Notes under the pieces: generated by a model | What the model was told of the DNA's origin: nothing | What the model saw: the letters and a program-made list of their open reading frames with translations, nothing else | The model's database searches: none | Position numbers and translations under genes: made by a program | Part shown: positions 10,501-24,100 of the stretch, in pieces | Layout: each line of letters begins with the position of its first letter | Position numbering within the stretch: position 1 is the stretch's first letter | Assembly (NCBI RefSeq): GCF_014898815.1 | Contig: NW_026515406.1 | Location: 1,860,001-1,924,000, forward strand | DNA length: 64,000 nucleotides | Reading direction: 5' to 3' | Source of the DNA: Panonychus citri | Taxonomy: Eukaryota; Arthropoda; Arachnida; Trombidiformes; Tetranychidae

Positions 10501-13232
10501 GCTCGTCTTTTAGCGGAAAAGATTAATAAAGAGGAGAGAAAAAATAAAGCCGAGATTATTTTTATCTCACAAAATGAGGAATCAGATGAATTTTGGCGGG
10601 AGTTAAGTTTAGATGAATCAACAATTAGTACCCTTGTGATTAAAGACCATGTAAATCTTGACCATTTCAAACCATGTTATCCCATATTGTACAAAGTTGG
10701 CCTGGGAATGGGTTATCTTGAACTTCCTCAAGTTCATTTCAAAGAAGGCAAATTATTTCCTTCGCTACTTGAACCTAAAAATGTCTATATCCTTGATTGC
10801 TCGTCAGATTTATTTGTTTGGTAATTATATCCTCATTTTCAATGTCATTACTTCAACTAAACCTTTAGGATAATCTTTTCAATCAGCTAATTATTCCAAT
10901 CAATTACTAATCAATACATTAATATTTTTCCGTTGAATTAGGTTGGGTAGGAAAGCCCCTCGTCTAGTCAAAGCTGCTGCCATAAAATTGGTTCAAGAAT
11001 TGTATGATATGATTAAAAGGCCGGAACTTGCATTAATCACTCGATGTTTACAAGGGTAAGTTAATTGTTCAACTCCTCCGAATACAATTTTAGTTTCAGG
11101 TTTTGTTTAATGCTCTGAGAATACATAACCAAACAATACAGTCTGTAAATGAAGCGTGATTAGAAATGATGATTTAGCATAATGATCATTTTATTTACTT
11201 TTCATGGTATTAGTTTTGATTCATCACAATTTAATTTCTCTTTCTCTCTCTACGATTCTTTTTAAGTTAATCAGACAAATCAAAATTACAATTTGATCCT
11301 CCCAAATGTAATAACAATACAATGTGAGCTATTTATTTTTACGTTGTCATTTATTGTTTTTCACTATTTACCCTATTAAAAACGGTTGTTATTAATATAA
11401 ATCTATTAATAATAATTAGAGTTGATGATTAGTCTTATAAATGATTATGATAATTGACTGTTGAAAATTGTCAAGTCATTTACATAACAGTTTAATTCCT
11501 ATATATTTCCTAGAATATTTTTAACTAGCATTTGCAAACTATTCTTATGGTTTAGGATGATGATTTTGTTGTTTTGAGCTGATAGCTAATTTCAGTTCTT
11601 GGTTTAAAAATAGTTGTCATTTTGATTATTGCGTAATTTAACTCTTCAAAACTTGACAATCTTAATGACTTCCTTAAAATCAACAAGATCATCGTGATTA
11701 TCATCAAGAGATTGACGAACTCCTTAGGAAATTTGTAATTTGATTAGATTTTTTCTTCCGTGTGTCTCATTTAAATGCCAGAGTTTTCTGCTTTCGTTTT
11801 CAAATTAGCAATTAAATAATTGGTTTTACGTTTTCTCTTCCTCATCATTTGAATTATTCACTCTTTTTTCTTACACTCTAGAAATGAACCTCAAGTATTC
11901 AAGTCAAAATTCAATGGATGGGATGATGTGATCGCTGTAGATTTTACTCGAACTGCTGATTCAGTTGCTCGAACTGGTGCTAATTTACATGAATGGATGT
12001 CTAAGCAAGAAGTTAAAATTGATACATCAGCACTTTTCATGCCTAGAGCCAAATCAATGGATCCAGAAGAAGAAGGAAAATTAATGGAAGGTTGGAATGA
12101 TGAGCTTAAAGTGATGGAAGCATTTGTCCTCGAGGGTAAAAAGTTTGTTCGTTTACCAGAGGAAGAGCTGGGTCACTTTTACTCAGAAGATTGTTATGTG
12201 TTCTTATGTCGTTATTTACCACCCCTTGAATCGGATGAAGAAGAAGACGAAGAAGATGTTCTTGACGAGTATCAATGTGTCTCCTACTTTTGGCAGGGTC
12301 GTGACGCTTCCAACATGGGCTGGTTAACCTTTACCTTTGACCTTTTAAAAAGATATCAAAGTCATTTTGGTGATAAACTGGAAGTGGTTCGAACCCATCA
12401 ACAGCAAGAAAATTATAAATTTTTATCTCATTTTAAGCGTAAATTTGTGATACACACGGGTAAAAGGCCACCGAAAAGTTCATCACACAAGAACAGTGGT
12501 AACTCATCATCTTCCTACAATCGACGATTCACTCCGGCCTCTGAGTTTTTCTACCTTCGATCGAATAGTAACAAAATTACAACTCGATGTATTCAAGTTT
12601 TACCCGATTCGGCAATTCTATGTTCGGGTTTCTGTTACATTCTAGCAATTCCTGGTGAAGATTCATTCGGAACAGCATATGTTTGGAAAGGAAATCAAGC
12701 ATCTGAAGATGATGGTAATCTTGCTGAAGAGATTGCATCTCAAATGTACGATTCTCAGGATTATATTGTCTCGGTTATTACTGAAGGTGAAGAACCCGAT
12801 GAATTTTGGAATCATTTAGGCGGAAAGAAGGCTTACGAAAAAGATTCTTCTTTTATGCAATACACTCGACTATTCCGATGTTCTAATGATAAAGGTTACT
12901 TTTGTGTCTCCGAGAAATGTATCGATTTTTGTCAAGATGATCTTGCCGATGAGGATATTATGATATTGGACAATGGTGATCAAGTTTTCGTTTGGGTGGG
13001 TTCAAGGTGTTCCGATGTTGAAATTAAATTGGCTCTTAAAAGTGCCACCGTTTATGTACAAAATATGAGGATTAAACAACCAGATAGACCGAGAAAGTTA
13101 ATGTTAACATTCAAGGGAAAGGAAACTAGGAAATTCACCAAATGTTTTCATGGTTGGTTGAAACATAAATCTACAGTTGATCCAAGGACAGAGTATCTCC
13201 TAAATAGGAATGATGATCTGGTGGAAGTGTAA
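7573..13232 (+). CDS. FLII: Flightless-I (LRR plus gelsolin-repeat actin regulator), complete
   Basis: Flightless-I binds and severs actin, acts in muscle and cytoskeleton assembly and also works as a nuclear-receptor coactivator. Six exons: 7573-7635, 8033-8459, 8571-9350, 9716-10820, 10942-11055 and 11882-13232. All have GT-AG introns with matching phases and give 1279 residues, close to the roughly 1270 of human FLII. Residues 1 to about 420 hold leucine-rich repeats, opening with GVLPFVRGIDLS and including RWLKLNRT and IPSGIGKL. A charged linker contains RKLRLRRRHR and VLKGMSEL. From about residue 480 come gelsolin repeats: GLTVWEIENFLP, HGKFYEGDCYIVLK, TASGFFTVEE, VLEGKKFVRLPEEE, then CSDFCQDDLAD-like CIDFCQDDLAD near the end. 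An acidic stretch (SDEEEDEEDVLDE) lies near residue 945. The frame is fully intact. Only about 120 bp separate the start codon from retrotransposon coding sequence. Confidence 0.97.
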
Positions 13233-15819
13233 ATCATAACATCAACAATTAACATTCAATAACTCAATCAACAAGCATAATCACAACAGCAAAAACAATA
13301 ACAATAATAACAATTAAACGCTCACAAAGAACAGCAATAATAATATCAACAAAAAAAAAGATTGAAACAAAAGGATAAACATCTCGTTTACTTCATTACC
13401 TTCAATACCTTTTATCCAATCGCTGATTAAGTCTAAATTTAAATTGTTCATGTCTCGTCTCCATGATCATAAATACGAAAAGTTAGAATTAGAATCAAAA
13501 TAATAATCATCATCACCATTGTCTCTCCAAAGTTAATCACATACAAACAAGGAAATTACAATTTATGCACACTCACTCGCATCTCTATCTCTCTCACTTT
13601 CTGCAATAATAATTCTGTGAAATAATTAAGAGAAAAAGTTAATAACCCAGCAACCAAAAGAAGAAACAAAAAATAAGGACAATAACTGATTGGACAAATT
13701 TCTTCTAATTGTAAAATACATTATTGGATTACAATCAACAATTAAGATCAAAAATGAATGGACATCAAACAAAAGCCAAGTGCCTACCTGTTTGTTTATA
13801 AAGTAATTGATACTTCAAAGAAATAGTAACAACAAATAGAAAGAAAAATCAAACTAAAAAATTAATTTGTGACTATTAATGAAAATTTGCTTGATATTTG
13901 ATTTCAATCAACAAATTGATCAATGAAAATTGATTCTGATTTTCATTGTGATGAAGATTGAAAATTAATATGTAATCATGATTGTAAATGTTTTCTATTC
14001 TGTTTTTTTTTAAATTTCTTTCTCGACATAATCTTTAATCATCTCTAACTTTATATCATCAACATCACCACTATTATTTACATTTATATATATAATTATT
14101 ACAATTATTATCACCAATCATTGTCAACTCCCTATAAATGTTAATCATCTTCTTGATTCCAATTGACAACAGCAATATTTAAATCACTAATCAACCTTTT
14201 AATTGGATTAACAAGGAATCATCAATATCCCTTTCCAATTCAATTTTTACCACATTGATAAAAAATGAAACTAATTATTTGCAAATGAAAATCTCTTTAA
14301 TCAACAATTAATTGTAAACATTTGCTTCGTGATAAATTAACACCAAACCATTGGTGTAACAATTAAATTAACCAATTGTTAACCTTAGTAAGATAATATC
14401 TAATAAGAATCATAACTTAATTGTGGAAAACAATGTTAATTATATATTATTAACTTTTCTATTAATATTATCACAATTATCAGAATCATCTTGAAGAAAC
14501 TAATTACAACTTTTGTCTACAATCAAATTGTTTTAATGTTAACTTGTCGATGAATATATTAAGACTATTAATTGCTTTTATCTATCTATTAGTTAACAGC
14601 ACAATTAGAAAGGTTAATTAGTAATTCTTTCAGATATTAAGGAATCAAAAATTTTCGCTCTTTTTTTCCTCATCTTCCCTCAGGCGATTGTGATTTACAT
14701 TAAAGAAAAAAATAATTAACAATCAAGAAAATGAACCAACCAATCAAACAAGAACAACAAAGCAAACCTTTAAATCAAGGAAACAATTAACTAAATCAAC
14801 AAAGAGAAAACATTATTAATCAAAGAGGTAAAAGAAAATTAATAATCTAAACCACAGAAATGATAATGATGAAGGTTAATTGTTGGTACGATTATTTAAT
14901 CAATCAAATTCAACGTTAAAGTGTCACTGAACTTTAGATTGTAACGATTAGTTGATGATAAATAGCAACAATTAACTCGATCCTAAGGTGGTAAAGATTA
15001 AATCACTTTCTCTGAATATTTAAATTGTTTAGAAAATTGAATCGAATGAGAATAAAAAAAAAATTTGATTCCATTTTCTTTTCTTCCAAACTCTTTATAT
15101 ATTCGTATTGTAGTGGTCACTCACACCCTCCTCTCGAGATGGACAATACATTGATGACCAATTTGTATCTCCAAGTGAATTGAATATATTTAAGTGATGA
15201 AGATAAAGAACAAGAAAAAAAAAGATCAAGTTGAAACTCGGTGATTAGGTCAAGTTGGAATGAAAAAGAAGATGAAAAAAAAAGTTTCATGATGATAAGA
15301 AATTATTAATAGTAAAACCAAATAGCTCATCAAGTGAACAAGTTTTTTTTTCTGTTACTTTCTAACTGTGATCTCCATCCTCATCATCATCATCATCAGC
15401 AAAAGTTAAATGATGAAAAGATGATTCAGTTTTGGATAATACCAACAATTTATAAACCATCTTGAAGCTGCCCTGCAGTGAGATTCAAGAAATCAACTAC
15501 AAGTTGGTCTGATTGTTGACCGATGTTTATCCAAACAGGATAATCAACTAACTACCACCATCATCGCCATCATCATCATTATCATCTTCGTCTTCATTTT
15601 AATCATCATCATCGTCGTCAATAACCAGCGGTATAACCAAATCACAGAACGAAAAGTTTTTCAAAACTTTGATCTCATTTTCGTTGGTCCATTTTTCATT
15701 CAAATCGTTGATGCGAAAGTTTATTTTTCAACTTTTCTACTTTATTGACAATCAAATCAATTGACTTTTCTATTTTCTCATGTTAATCTGATTTGTAAAT
15801 TGCTTATAATCAATTTCCA
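13233..15819. other. Flightless-I 3' UTR and intergenic DNA
   Basis: AT-rich, with A-rich runs after the stop that probably form the 3' UTR, then low-complexity TTAATTG/CAATTAA words and ATC/GAT triplet tracts (for example 15380-15400 and 15560-15620). No open frame with recognisable coding character and no RNA gene was seen. Confidence 0.6.
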
Positions 15820-15856
15820 ATATATATGAACTAATCTCTATCATCGACATCAGTAT
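15820..15856 (+). promoter_or_regulatory. Core promoter candidate (TATA box and initiator)
   Basis: TATATAT begins at 15821. An arthropod-type initiator TCAGTA lies at 15850-15855, which puts the presumed +1 A about 31 bp downstream of the TATA box. The first ATG of the following gene is about 43 bp further on. Spacing and motif match the canonical arrangement, but TATA-like words are common in this AT-rich DNA. Confidence 0.45.
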
Positions 15857-15894
15857 TTGATTACTGATTTTCTCGTTCCTTGGAAAACCATACG

Positions 15895-18800
15895 ATGGAT
15901 CTTCAAGATATTGATGAAATTGAACTAACGGTAAGTAGTATATATAATTAATTGTTATTATATTTGAAATTTTAACTGTGATTAATTTTAAATTGTTATT
16001 ATCAAGATGCCACCAAAGCGAAAGGGTAAAGTGTCACAAGTGAATTGTTTTACCGGATTGGTGACCTTTGTTTTCTTGTTCAATAGTTGTTACCTTTTGA
16101 TACCCAATGTCAATGGGCAAATACTATCACTTCAACCACGAATGGTACAAAAACGATCTGATCGAGCAACACCAGCTCTTCGAGGACTATTGGACACTCT
16201 CTTACAGCCAACTCGAACCGCATCTTCTAGTAATGGTTGGAAAGGATTTGTCTTCATGGATCCACTGTTCAAAGTACCTCGATCTCCATCTTCAAGTGAA
16301 AGTCTAATTGAATCCCAGCAACAGTTACCACCTTCACCTCTTTCCCCACCACAACGAGGATCACCAAATGACCCTTTGGGACCATCATATCCAATGGATA
16401 GTACTCAATATGAGACGGAAAGTGCACCAATACCTTACATCATTGAACCTCCAATGGACATGTATCAACCAATGGCTTCTAATACACGATATTCAATGGC
16501 CAAGAATCCTTATAATGATTATTATGATGATGAGGTCAACGGGGAGCCTCAGATAAGAAGTCGACCCAAAAGTAAACCATCGACCAGTACAACGACCAAA
16601 AAACCAAATCAAACACCAGCAATCAGCATTGGACCAGCTTCTGGTGGTGGAACAGCAATTAGATTGGGCAAAGCAAAGATCACTTTCAAAAAGGGAAGTA
16701 TAAGTTTAGGTCCAGTTGAAGATCACGAAACCGAATCAAAAAGATCAACAAACGATGAGAGCAAATCAAGTGAAAAACGTAAGTAAATTACAAATGTAAA
16801 CTCGAAAAGACCACAATCAGCTGATTATTACCCACAATTAACATGAAAATCTCGCAAATAATACTAATTGTGTCTTCTAATATTTGTTTATCTTAAGGAA
16901 TAACCAATAAACGATCTCATCACCATAATTATCCGGACGAAAATGATTCCGACGCTTATTCAGTACCCTCATCGTCTTCATCCTCTCGACATCAAAGCTC
17001 ATCATCATCAGCTAATCGTGATGATCGTCACCAATCAAATTCCAAGGTCAATATCGACGATCGTCCCGTTTACACCGACGACGATTATGGTCCAAAATAT
17101 GCAACTAATTACAAGACCTCCGCCAGTGGATATTATCAAAGCTACAAACCTTATCATAACCTGGATACATTAATTGATAAACAAGTCAATCTAAATCAAG
17201 GTAATTAGGTTAACAAAAGTGAATTATAATTGATTAATTTCTTAAGGGTATATGATTGTTATCATCATCTTCTTAATACTCTCAATCATTGATTGTAAAC
17301 AAAAATATATCTAAAAGGTTAACAATCATCAAGAAATTAAGCTTAAGCGAAAGTGGGTTGATTGGGAAAGATGATGAAGATAATTAGTTGATAGTAAAAG
17401 TCACAATTAAGTTAATCATCTTGAGATGAATTTGGTTTTTTTTCTCTCCAATTACATAATCAATTCCAAAATTAAATTGCTAATTTAGTTTCAAGGCAAT
17501 TAAAACATAACTGGTTTTTTAGTGTCTTTTTATCATCTCACTTGTTAAATATACTTTTTGATTTAGTTTCTCATCTTAATCGAGATTCAATCACAATCTA
17601 ATCTCTTTCCCCGAACTACAATTAACAATTATTATGATTACACACATTTCCAGGTCATTTAGCTCATCAAATTTGATCATCTCATTGAGATGAAAGTGTT
17701 AATTGTAACAATTTAAATCTCCTAATCTCTTTCCGATCCTTATGATTGCCGAAAATTGAACCAAAATTATTATTATTATTTATCACTATGGAATAATATA
17801 ATAATCTTTCAGATGATTGTTGATTAAACTAATTTAGTTTGTTTTTCATTTTCTTCTTGATTCATCAATCAATCTTATTCCAGGACAATCAAATCACCGG
17901 CAATTAGATGGGGATAATTTCTCACCGCAACCAGTTTACCAAGGGAACACCCGAAATCATAACAATATAATTACCTCTTCCGTGACTGAATCATATAGCA
18001 CCAAAAACGATTACGATTATGAAGATTCAGTGGTAACTGAACGGATTCGTGGTAAAAAATCTCGAGATAAAAGACGAGATGAGACAGTTATCGAGGAAGA
18101 CGAAGACGAAGATGAGGTTTCACCAGCATCTCGAACAGGAACCGGAAGGATATCGGAAAAACGGCGAAAAGGAAACAAGAAAACTGACCAGTCAAACAAA
18201 AAAGAGATCGTTGATAACGAAGAAGATGCCGATGGTAAATCGGTGGCAGAAAACGCGGATGATGAAGAAACGATCGAATCAAGTACAGAGAAATCAATAT
18301 CAATTCCAACAACAATTAAATCAACTCGCAAAAAATCATCAAAACCAAAGAATCAGCAACAATCAACAACAACAACGAGTAAATCAACAACTCGATCAAA
18401 TCGTAATAAAGCTAAATCAACCTCCAAACCGACAACATCAACACCTCGTGAAGATTTAACTTCATCTGATGATAAGAAATTGATTAAGGAGCATCGACAT
18501 GATCATGGTGACGATGATGAAGAAGATTCCGAAAAGATAAAGACAAATGAAGATAATGAAGATGAAGACAATGATGAAGAAATGAAAGTGATTAGTAAAA
18601 CAACAACCACAACAACAACTCAAGTAACACCAACAATTAGTTCAACTGAATCAAAGAAACGTAAAACTGGTTCAAGACAAAACACAAATAGACGTAAATC
18701 AAATAACAATAGTAAACAAAGTTCATCAACTGTTAATGAATCTCAACAATCAACAACAATTAAATCAACTGATGGAATAGTTTATATTGGAAATCAAGGT

Positions 18801-19769
18801 CAATCAAGTAAAACCAGAAAAGGGTCAATTGAAAGTGTCTCAATTTCACCGGGAACAAGTTCATCAGTCCCAGAAAGAGGAGGAGGAACAATTGTCACCC
18901 TGAAAATGGCGGAAGATCCATCATTAGGTGTAATTGGAGGTTCAATTAACTCAAAGAAACCCGGAACAATTTATCAGATCCGATTAACTTCAAAAATCCC
19001 AACGGAATCAACATCAGTCACCGGAAAAGTGCCAATAATAAGTAAAGTACCGGATGAAAGTCCAATCGAAGTGACAAAAGATGAAATGTCGATAAATCGT
19101 CTAATCAAAATGATGCAGGAGACACTTGAAGATATAAGGAAAAGTTCATCTTCCTCAGCATTACCACCATTACCATCACCATCTAGTCCTTGTCCTCCCA
19201 CAGTAATCATTGAACCACTCCCATTATCTACAACTACATCTACAACAACAACAACAACTACAACACCTAAACCAAGTTTATTGATTTCTAATCTAATGCC
19301 AACAACAAATAAACCAGTTGATCCATTTCTTAATCTGCATCATGGTAACATCACAATTGTCCCTGCGTCCATGGGAAATGTGAGCGATATCGTTGAGATG
19401 TTGGTTAAAACCTCGAAATTTATTCCTCCCTCCTCATCATCAGTGAGACAAAAATCCCGATTACCAAGTGAGATTTTAATTTCATCGGATAATTTAAATG
19501 ATAAACGAAATGATGACAACGATTATTCAATTGATCTTGACAATAGTTCAATTGTCACCAATAATTCAGATAAACCTCAAGCTGAAGAGAGCCGTTCAAA
19601 GGGAACGAGACAAGACTCAAATCAACCCGAAATTATGATTGATCAAACAGCAAATTCCAAACAATTAACTAATGATAACAACAATAACAATGAAAACGGA
19701 GATGATGTTCCGATAATCGTTGTCCTATTACCACCCGAAGATGAATTACCAAGAGATTCAATCAACTGA
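15895..19769 (+). CDS. Unrecognised 998-residue Ser/Thr- and Asp/Glu-rich protein with N-terminal hydrophobic segment
   Basis: Four exons: 15895-15930, 16007-16778, 16898-17200 and 17884-19769, all GT-AG with phases 0, 1 and 1, total 998 residues. A hydrophobic stretch at residues 30-44 (LVTFVFLFNSCYLLI) follows a basic segment (PPKRKGK). If translation starts at the ATG opening exon 2 (16007) it reads as a signal peptide; from 15895 it could be a signal anchor. The rest is hydrophilic and probably disordered: proline- and tyrosine-containing segments up to about residue 370, an acidic and lysine-rich region with DEDEDE and DDDEED runs, then poly-Thr and Ser-rich tracts. The most ordered-looking part is near GTIYQIRLTSKIP, around 18966-19004. 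I do not recognise a family. It could be an extracellular mucin-like or matrix protein. The gene model is well supported by phase; function is unknown. Confidence 0.75.
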
Positions 19770-21158
19770 ATTAACAAAGAAAAAGTTTCTCAATGTTAAT
19801 CAATTGAGAAATTAACAAAGTTGATCATATAAGAAACTAATTATAACATTATTATTAAGCAATTTAAGCACAACCATCACAATTAACCAAATGTAAATAC
19901 TATTTTAATATGATTTTGGCAAAAAAAAATTGTCTAAATTAAAGTGAAAAGTTGATTTTTCCAATCAATTTAAGCTCCAAAATTAAAGACCAATAGTTAA
20001 TTTTTATTAAATATTACTAGTAAAAAATAATTTACCAAATTATTACAAAGTCTTCATAAATTATTGTACAAAAATATTATAAGAAGAGGAGCAAATTACA
20101 CTAATTACAATTAAATCAAATGATGACAATTAACTTGATGTGACTGATACAATATGAGAATCAGGATAAATCTGATAATCTTGATGATGGATTTGAATTG
20201 TCATCAAGTTGATATTGTTAATCAAGGAAATGATTTGTTTTTTTTCCTAGGAAATATCATCAAGGTGTATTAACCATCAGAGTGGTAAAGGTGAGAGGAT
20301 GATAAGGAAGACAAGGAAGATGATAAAAAGCCTAAGGGGGTTTACCATGAATAAAAGTAATATTGTTAATCTAAAGGTAAGATATTTGTGGCCACAGAAA
20401 GGTTGATATTATGAAGATGAAGATGATGATGATGATGAAGATAATACAATAAATCAAATGAAAGGTAAGACATTAAATTGCTTGGAGGTTGATGAAAGTC
20501 TAGTAAGAAAGATTTCCCTTGAGAAAGAAGATGAAGATGATGATGATGAGAATCTATCATCATTTCTGATGTACATTATCATCTTCTGTCTTTGGAGTTT
20601 TTTTTTCATATCATCTTTGGTTTCTTATCATTATCCTCATCATCATCTGAGCCTCATCACCATGAGTATCATGATGAACAAAAAAACTTTTTTCAGATAA
20701 ATAAGCTTATAGTTTTGTTATTTTTTCCATCCCTCTCACTTTATACACGGAAGATGATGAGGATAACTATGGATGAGAATGGATGAAAAAAGAAGGTAAA
20801 TTTAGATACAAGAAAATTTGATTCATTTTTTTACTCCATCGCCTCAGGGGAAAAATTGATTTCATCATGATTCAAGTTCATTGGAAAACGCAACTTTTTT
20901 TAGAAAATTTTATCCCTTGTCCATGGAGATAACATGAGCTGAGAAATTGAACTGAAACTTGAACAATTTCAAGATTCATGATAAGATGGAGAGAGTGGTG
21001 GTGGAAAAGGTGCAGGGTGGATGATAGAAATGATGATTTACTTGAATGTCCGAAAATTTTATCGGTCATTTTGTTTTCTTGTTGTTTTTGCATTTCTATT
21101 GAGTTTCAATTTTGTTTCAATGTGAATTCAGTTGATCAACAATCAATTTTGATTGTCC
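19770..21158. other. Convergent intergenic region
   Basis: Lies between the 3' ends of the 998-residue protein gene and the chaoptin-like gene. It holds probable 3' UTRs, GAT/ATC triplet tracts (20410-20560, 20630-20660) and A/T runs. The short frames here are low-complexity His- or Asp-rich translations of these tracts and are not considered genes. Confidence 0.6.
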
Positions 21159-24100
21159 TTATATAAGTAAATTAGATGCATCCGTTATATATATAAATTG
21201 GTAAACAATTGATAATAGTAATAAAAACAATTGAGCCAGTGGTGAATTGACATTAGTTGAGACTGAATTACATCCAATGTCTTCAGGGTAAATATCAAGG
21301 AGAGGAATCTTTTTATCGCTGATTAATTTGGCCTTTGGCCTTAAATTGATTGAAATTATTGAATTATTTTGTGAAATGATCGATGATGATAAAGCTGATT
21401 GTTGTTTTCGCAATTGGACAATTGATTGTTTACAGGTCATAAGACGAGCCTTTGATTCAGTTGACAAGAAAGTATCATGATTATGATGATGAATTTTTCG
21501 AGACTCTTTCAACCATTTTCGAAGCCACGAACTAAGCCAAAGAATATCACAGGAACAGATTAATGGATTATCTTCCAACAAAAGACCACCTTCAATACCC
21601 ACCAAGCGAAAACCACCCACCGGTAAGAGAGAGAAACAATAGAGACAATTAGTTAATTATTCCAAATGATTGTAATGTGATTAATGACATTTAAATGTTA
21701 ATTCAATGTGTCGTGAGTCCAATGACAAACCAACACAAACAGAAAACAACAATTAACAAGATATATCAAGTTCGTGATGCTGATCATTAGCTACATATCC
21801 CAATCATCACAATTTAGTAACAACAAAGGTGATGATAATCATTAAATTGTCCAATTGTTAAATAGTAACAATTAATCAGGTTGAGGTTAAAAAACTATCA
21901 ATTTGTTTGGGGTAAAGATAATTACCTGAAATTGTCAATCCATTTGATGAGAAAGGAAAAACGTTAAATTCAAGTGACCCCTTGACCATTGGTGATTCCT
22001 GATTAACCGATTGAAGGACATTTAATTTAAATTGTGTCAATTGATTGCGACGTAAATCAATTGTTATATGACGAATATCGTTAATGTATCTTAATAATCC
22101 AGACGGAAGTGATGAAATGTTTGTATCTACAATTCGTAAAATCATATCGGGCTGATGGTGAAGACCTTGTTAATTGTGATTCGATGATTAGTTAATTGTG
22201 CATGAGAAAAGGAAAATCAAAAAGGTAAAATTAATCAAATTAAATCAATCAAACAAAAGGTCATTAAGTTTCATCTCTCTGAGAGTCATTAACTTTAACC
22301 TTTGGCTGTTTATATATTAAATTGAATAGGAAATGAAAGTAATCAGTTAATCAGTTGAAGGATAAAATCAATCCCAAATCAATTCAATTGGAATCAAGGA
22401 TAATCAAGGTTAATGGTCAAACTTATATACTTGACCATTGTTGACCATTACTATTATAATATTAATAGTATACGAGAAAAAAAAGGTTCCAAGTCAATTG
22501 AATTTAGATTTGACAAGTGAAACTAAATTAATCTTTTTGATTGTTACAGTTTCACGTGGAAACAATTAAATGTAACCATTTCTTGATTGTAATCAATTGT
22601 TGAACTTACCAAGAAAAGCATCAGGAAGTATTTTAACCAACTGATGACCAGTGATGACCAATTCTCGTAACTTTGACCCGAAAGCGTATTGAATTTGATG
22701 AGAAAGTGTCGCTTCGTCTACTTGAATTAAAGCACTTCGAAGAGCGATCGATTTGGACAAAAGGTCAGTTAATCGAAATGACCTGACCCTTGGATAAGTT
22801 GATGTTTTTAGATCAGTTAAATATCTGAAATTAAAAGAAAATGAAACAATTACAATTTAGAATCTCTAATTGCTATCAACTCTCAAGAGTCACCAATTTG
22901 ATTAATAGTTACAATTATCTTCAATTATCCTGGTGGAAAAAAAGTTAAAACAATGATACAATTTAAAAGTAATTTTCTCACTCCCAGTTTTCCAATCTTC
23001 ATCTTATCCTTATCTTCATCCTTTCATCATCTCATCATCATCTAAATGATGAGTGACAATTTGCAATTCAAACGAGTATTTCTAACGGTAAATTGTGATT
23101 ACATGGGAACAGGTTGAAGATTATTTAAAGAGCAACCTTTTAAATTGTATATACATTTTGTCTCCCTGTCAATTGTTAACAATTTAACAACAATCAATTG
23201 GATAAGTGTTTAGAGGAAAATTTGTTTTTAAATGCATTTTAAATTGTTTTTGTCAAGTTGTTGTTCAAAAATCATTGACAATCAAAGACAATCAACTAAA
23301 TAGGGTTTTAAATCAAAAAGGGATCAAGTTGATTATTGATTTTATGGGAACAGTTAAAGATGATGATGATAATGATGGGAGGGATAATCGATTGAGAGGA
23401 AGATGAGGATGAAGATGAGGATGAAGATGAGGATGAAGATGGGGAGGATAATATGAGAGAGTGGGAAATGAGAGGTGATAAGGATGAGGATGAAATTGAA
23501 AAGCTGATGAGGAGCAAAACAATCGAGGTGAAAGGTTATCCAATGTACTGTTATAATTTGATTCATTTTCAAATTGTATTTGTTAAATTGTTTAGAAAAC
23601 TGTTCAAGATTAACTTTAATTGTTTCGACAAATTGTTTATATAATTGGTTTGGACATTAAACTTATTATTTACCTTAGACTATTGAACATCCTGATATCA
23701 ATATAACGTAATGATAGACCTCGAATATCAATTGATTTTAATTGTTTGAATGGAGTAAATGATGAAGAATCTAAATTTGATATTGGATTAAAGGATAATA
23801 TTAAAGTGATTAACAATTTACTAATCCCAAGCTCTTCAGGTACAACTGTTAATTGATTAGAAGACAAATCAAAATGAAGTAGATTAGGAATTGAATTCAA
23901 TAAGCTTGATGGTAAATTAGTTAATTGATTATGAGAAACATCAAGAAAAATTAAATTGTTCGACTTGATTGTTGGTAAATTAGTTAATGAACAATTTGAC
24001 CAATATAAATATTTTAAATCGGGTAAATTAACAATCTGATTAGTTAATCCTTTCCTTTGAGTTGTTAATTGTTGATGTTTACTTTTAGTTAAATCATTTA

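Noticed and set aside
23308..23572. Several overlapping minus-strand Ser- or His-rich frames
   Set aside because: They are translations of a GAT/GAG triplet tract in different frames and lie in an intron of the chaoptin-like gene.
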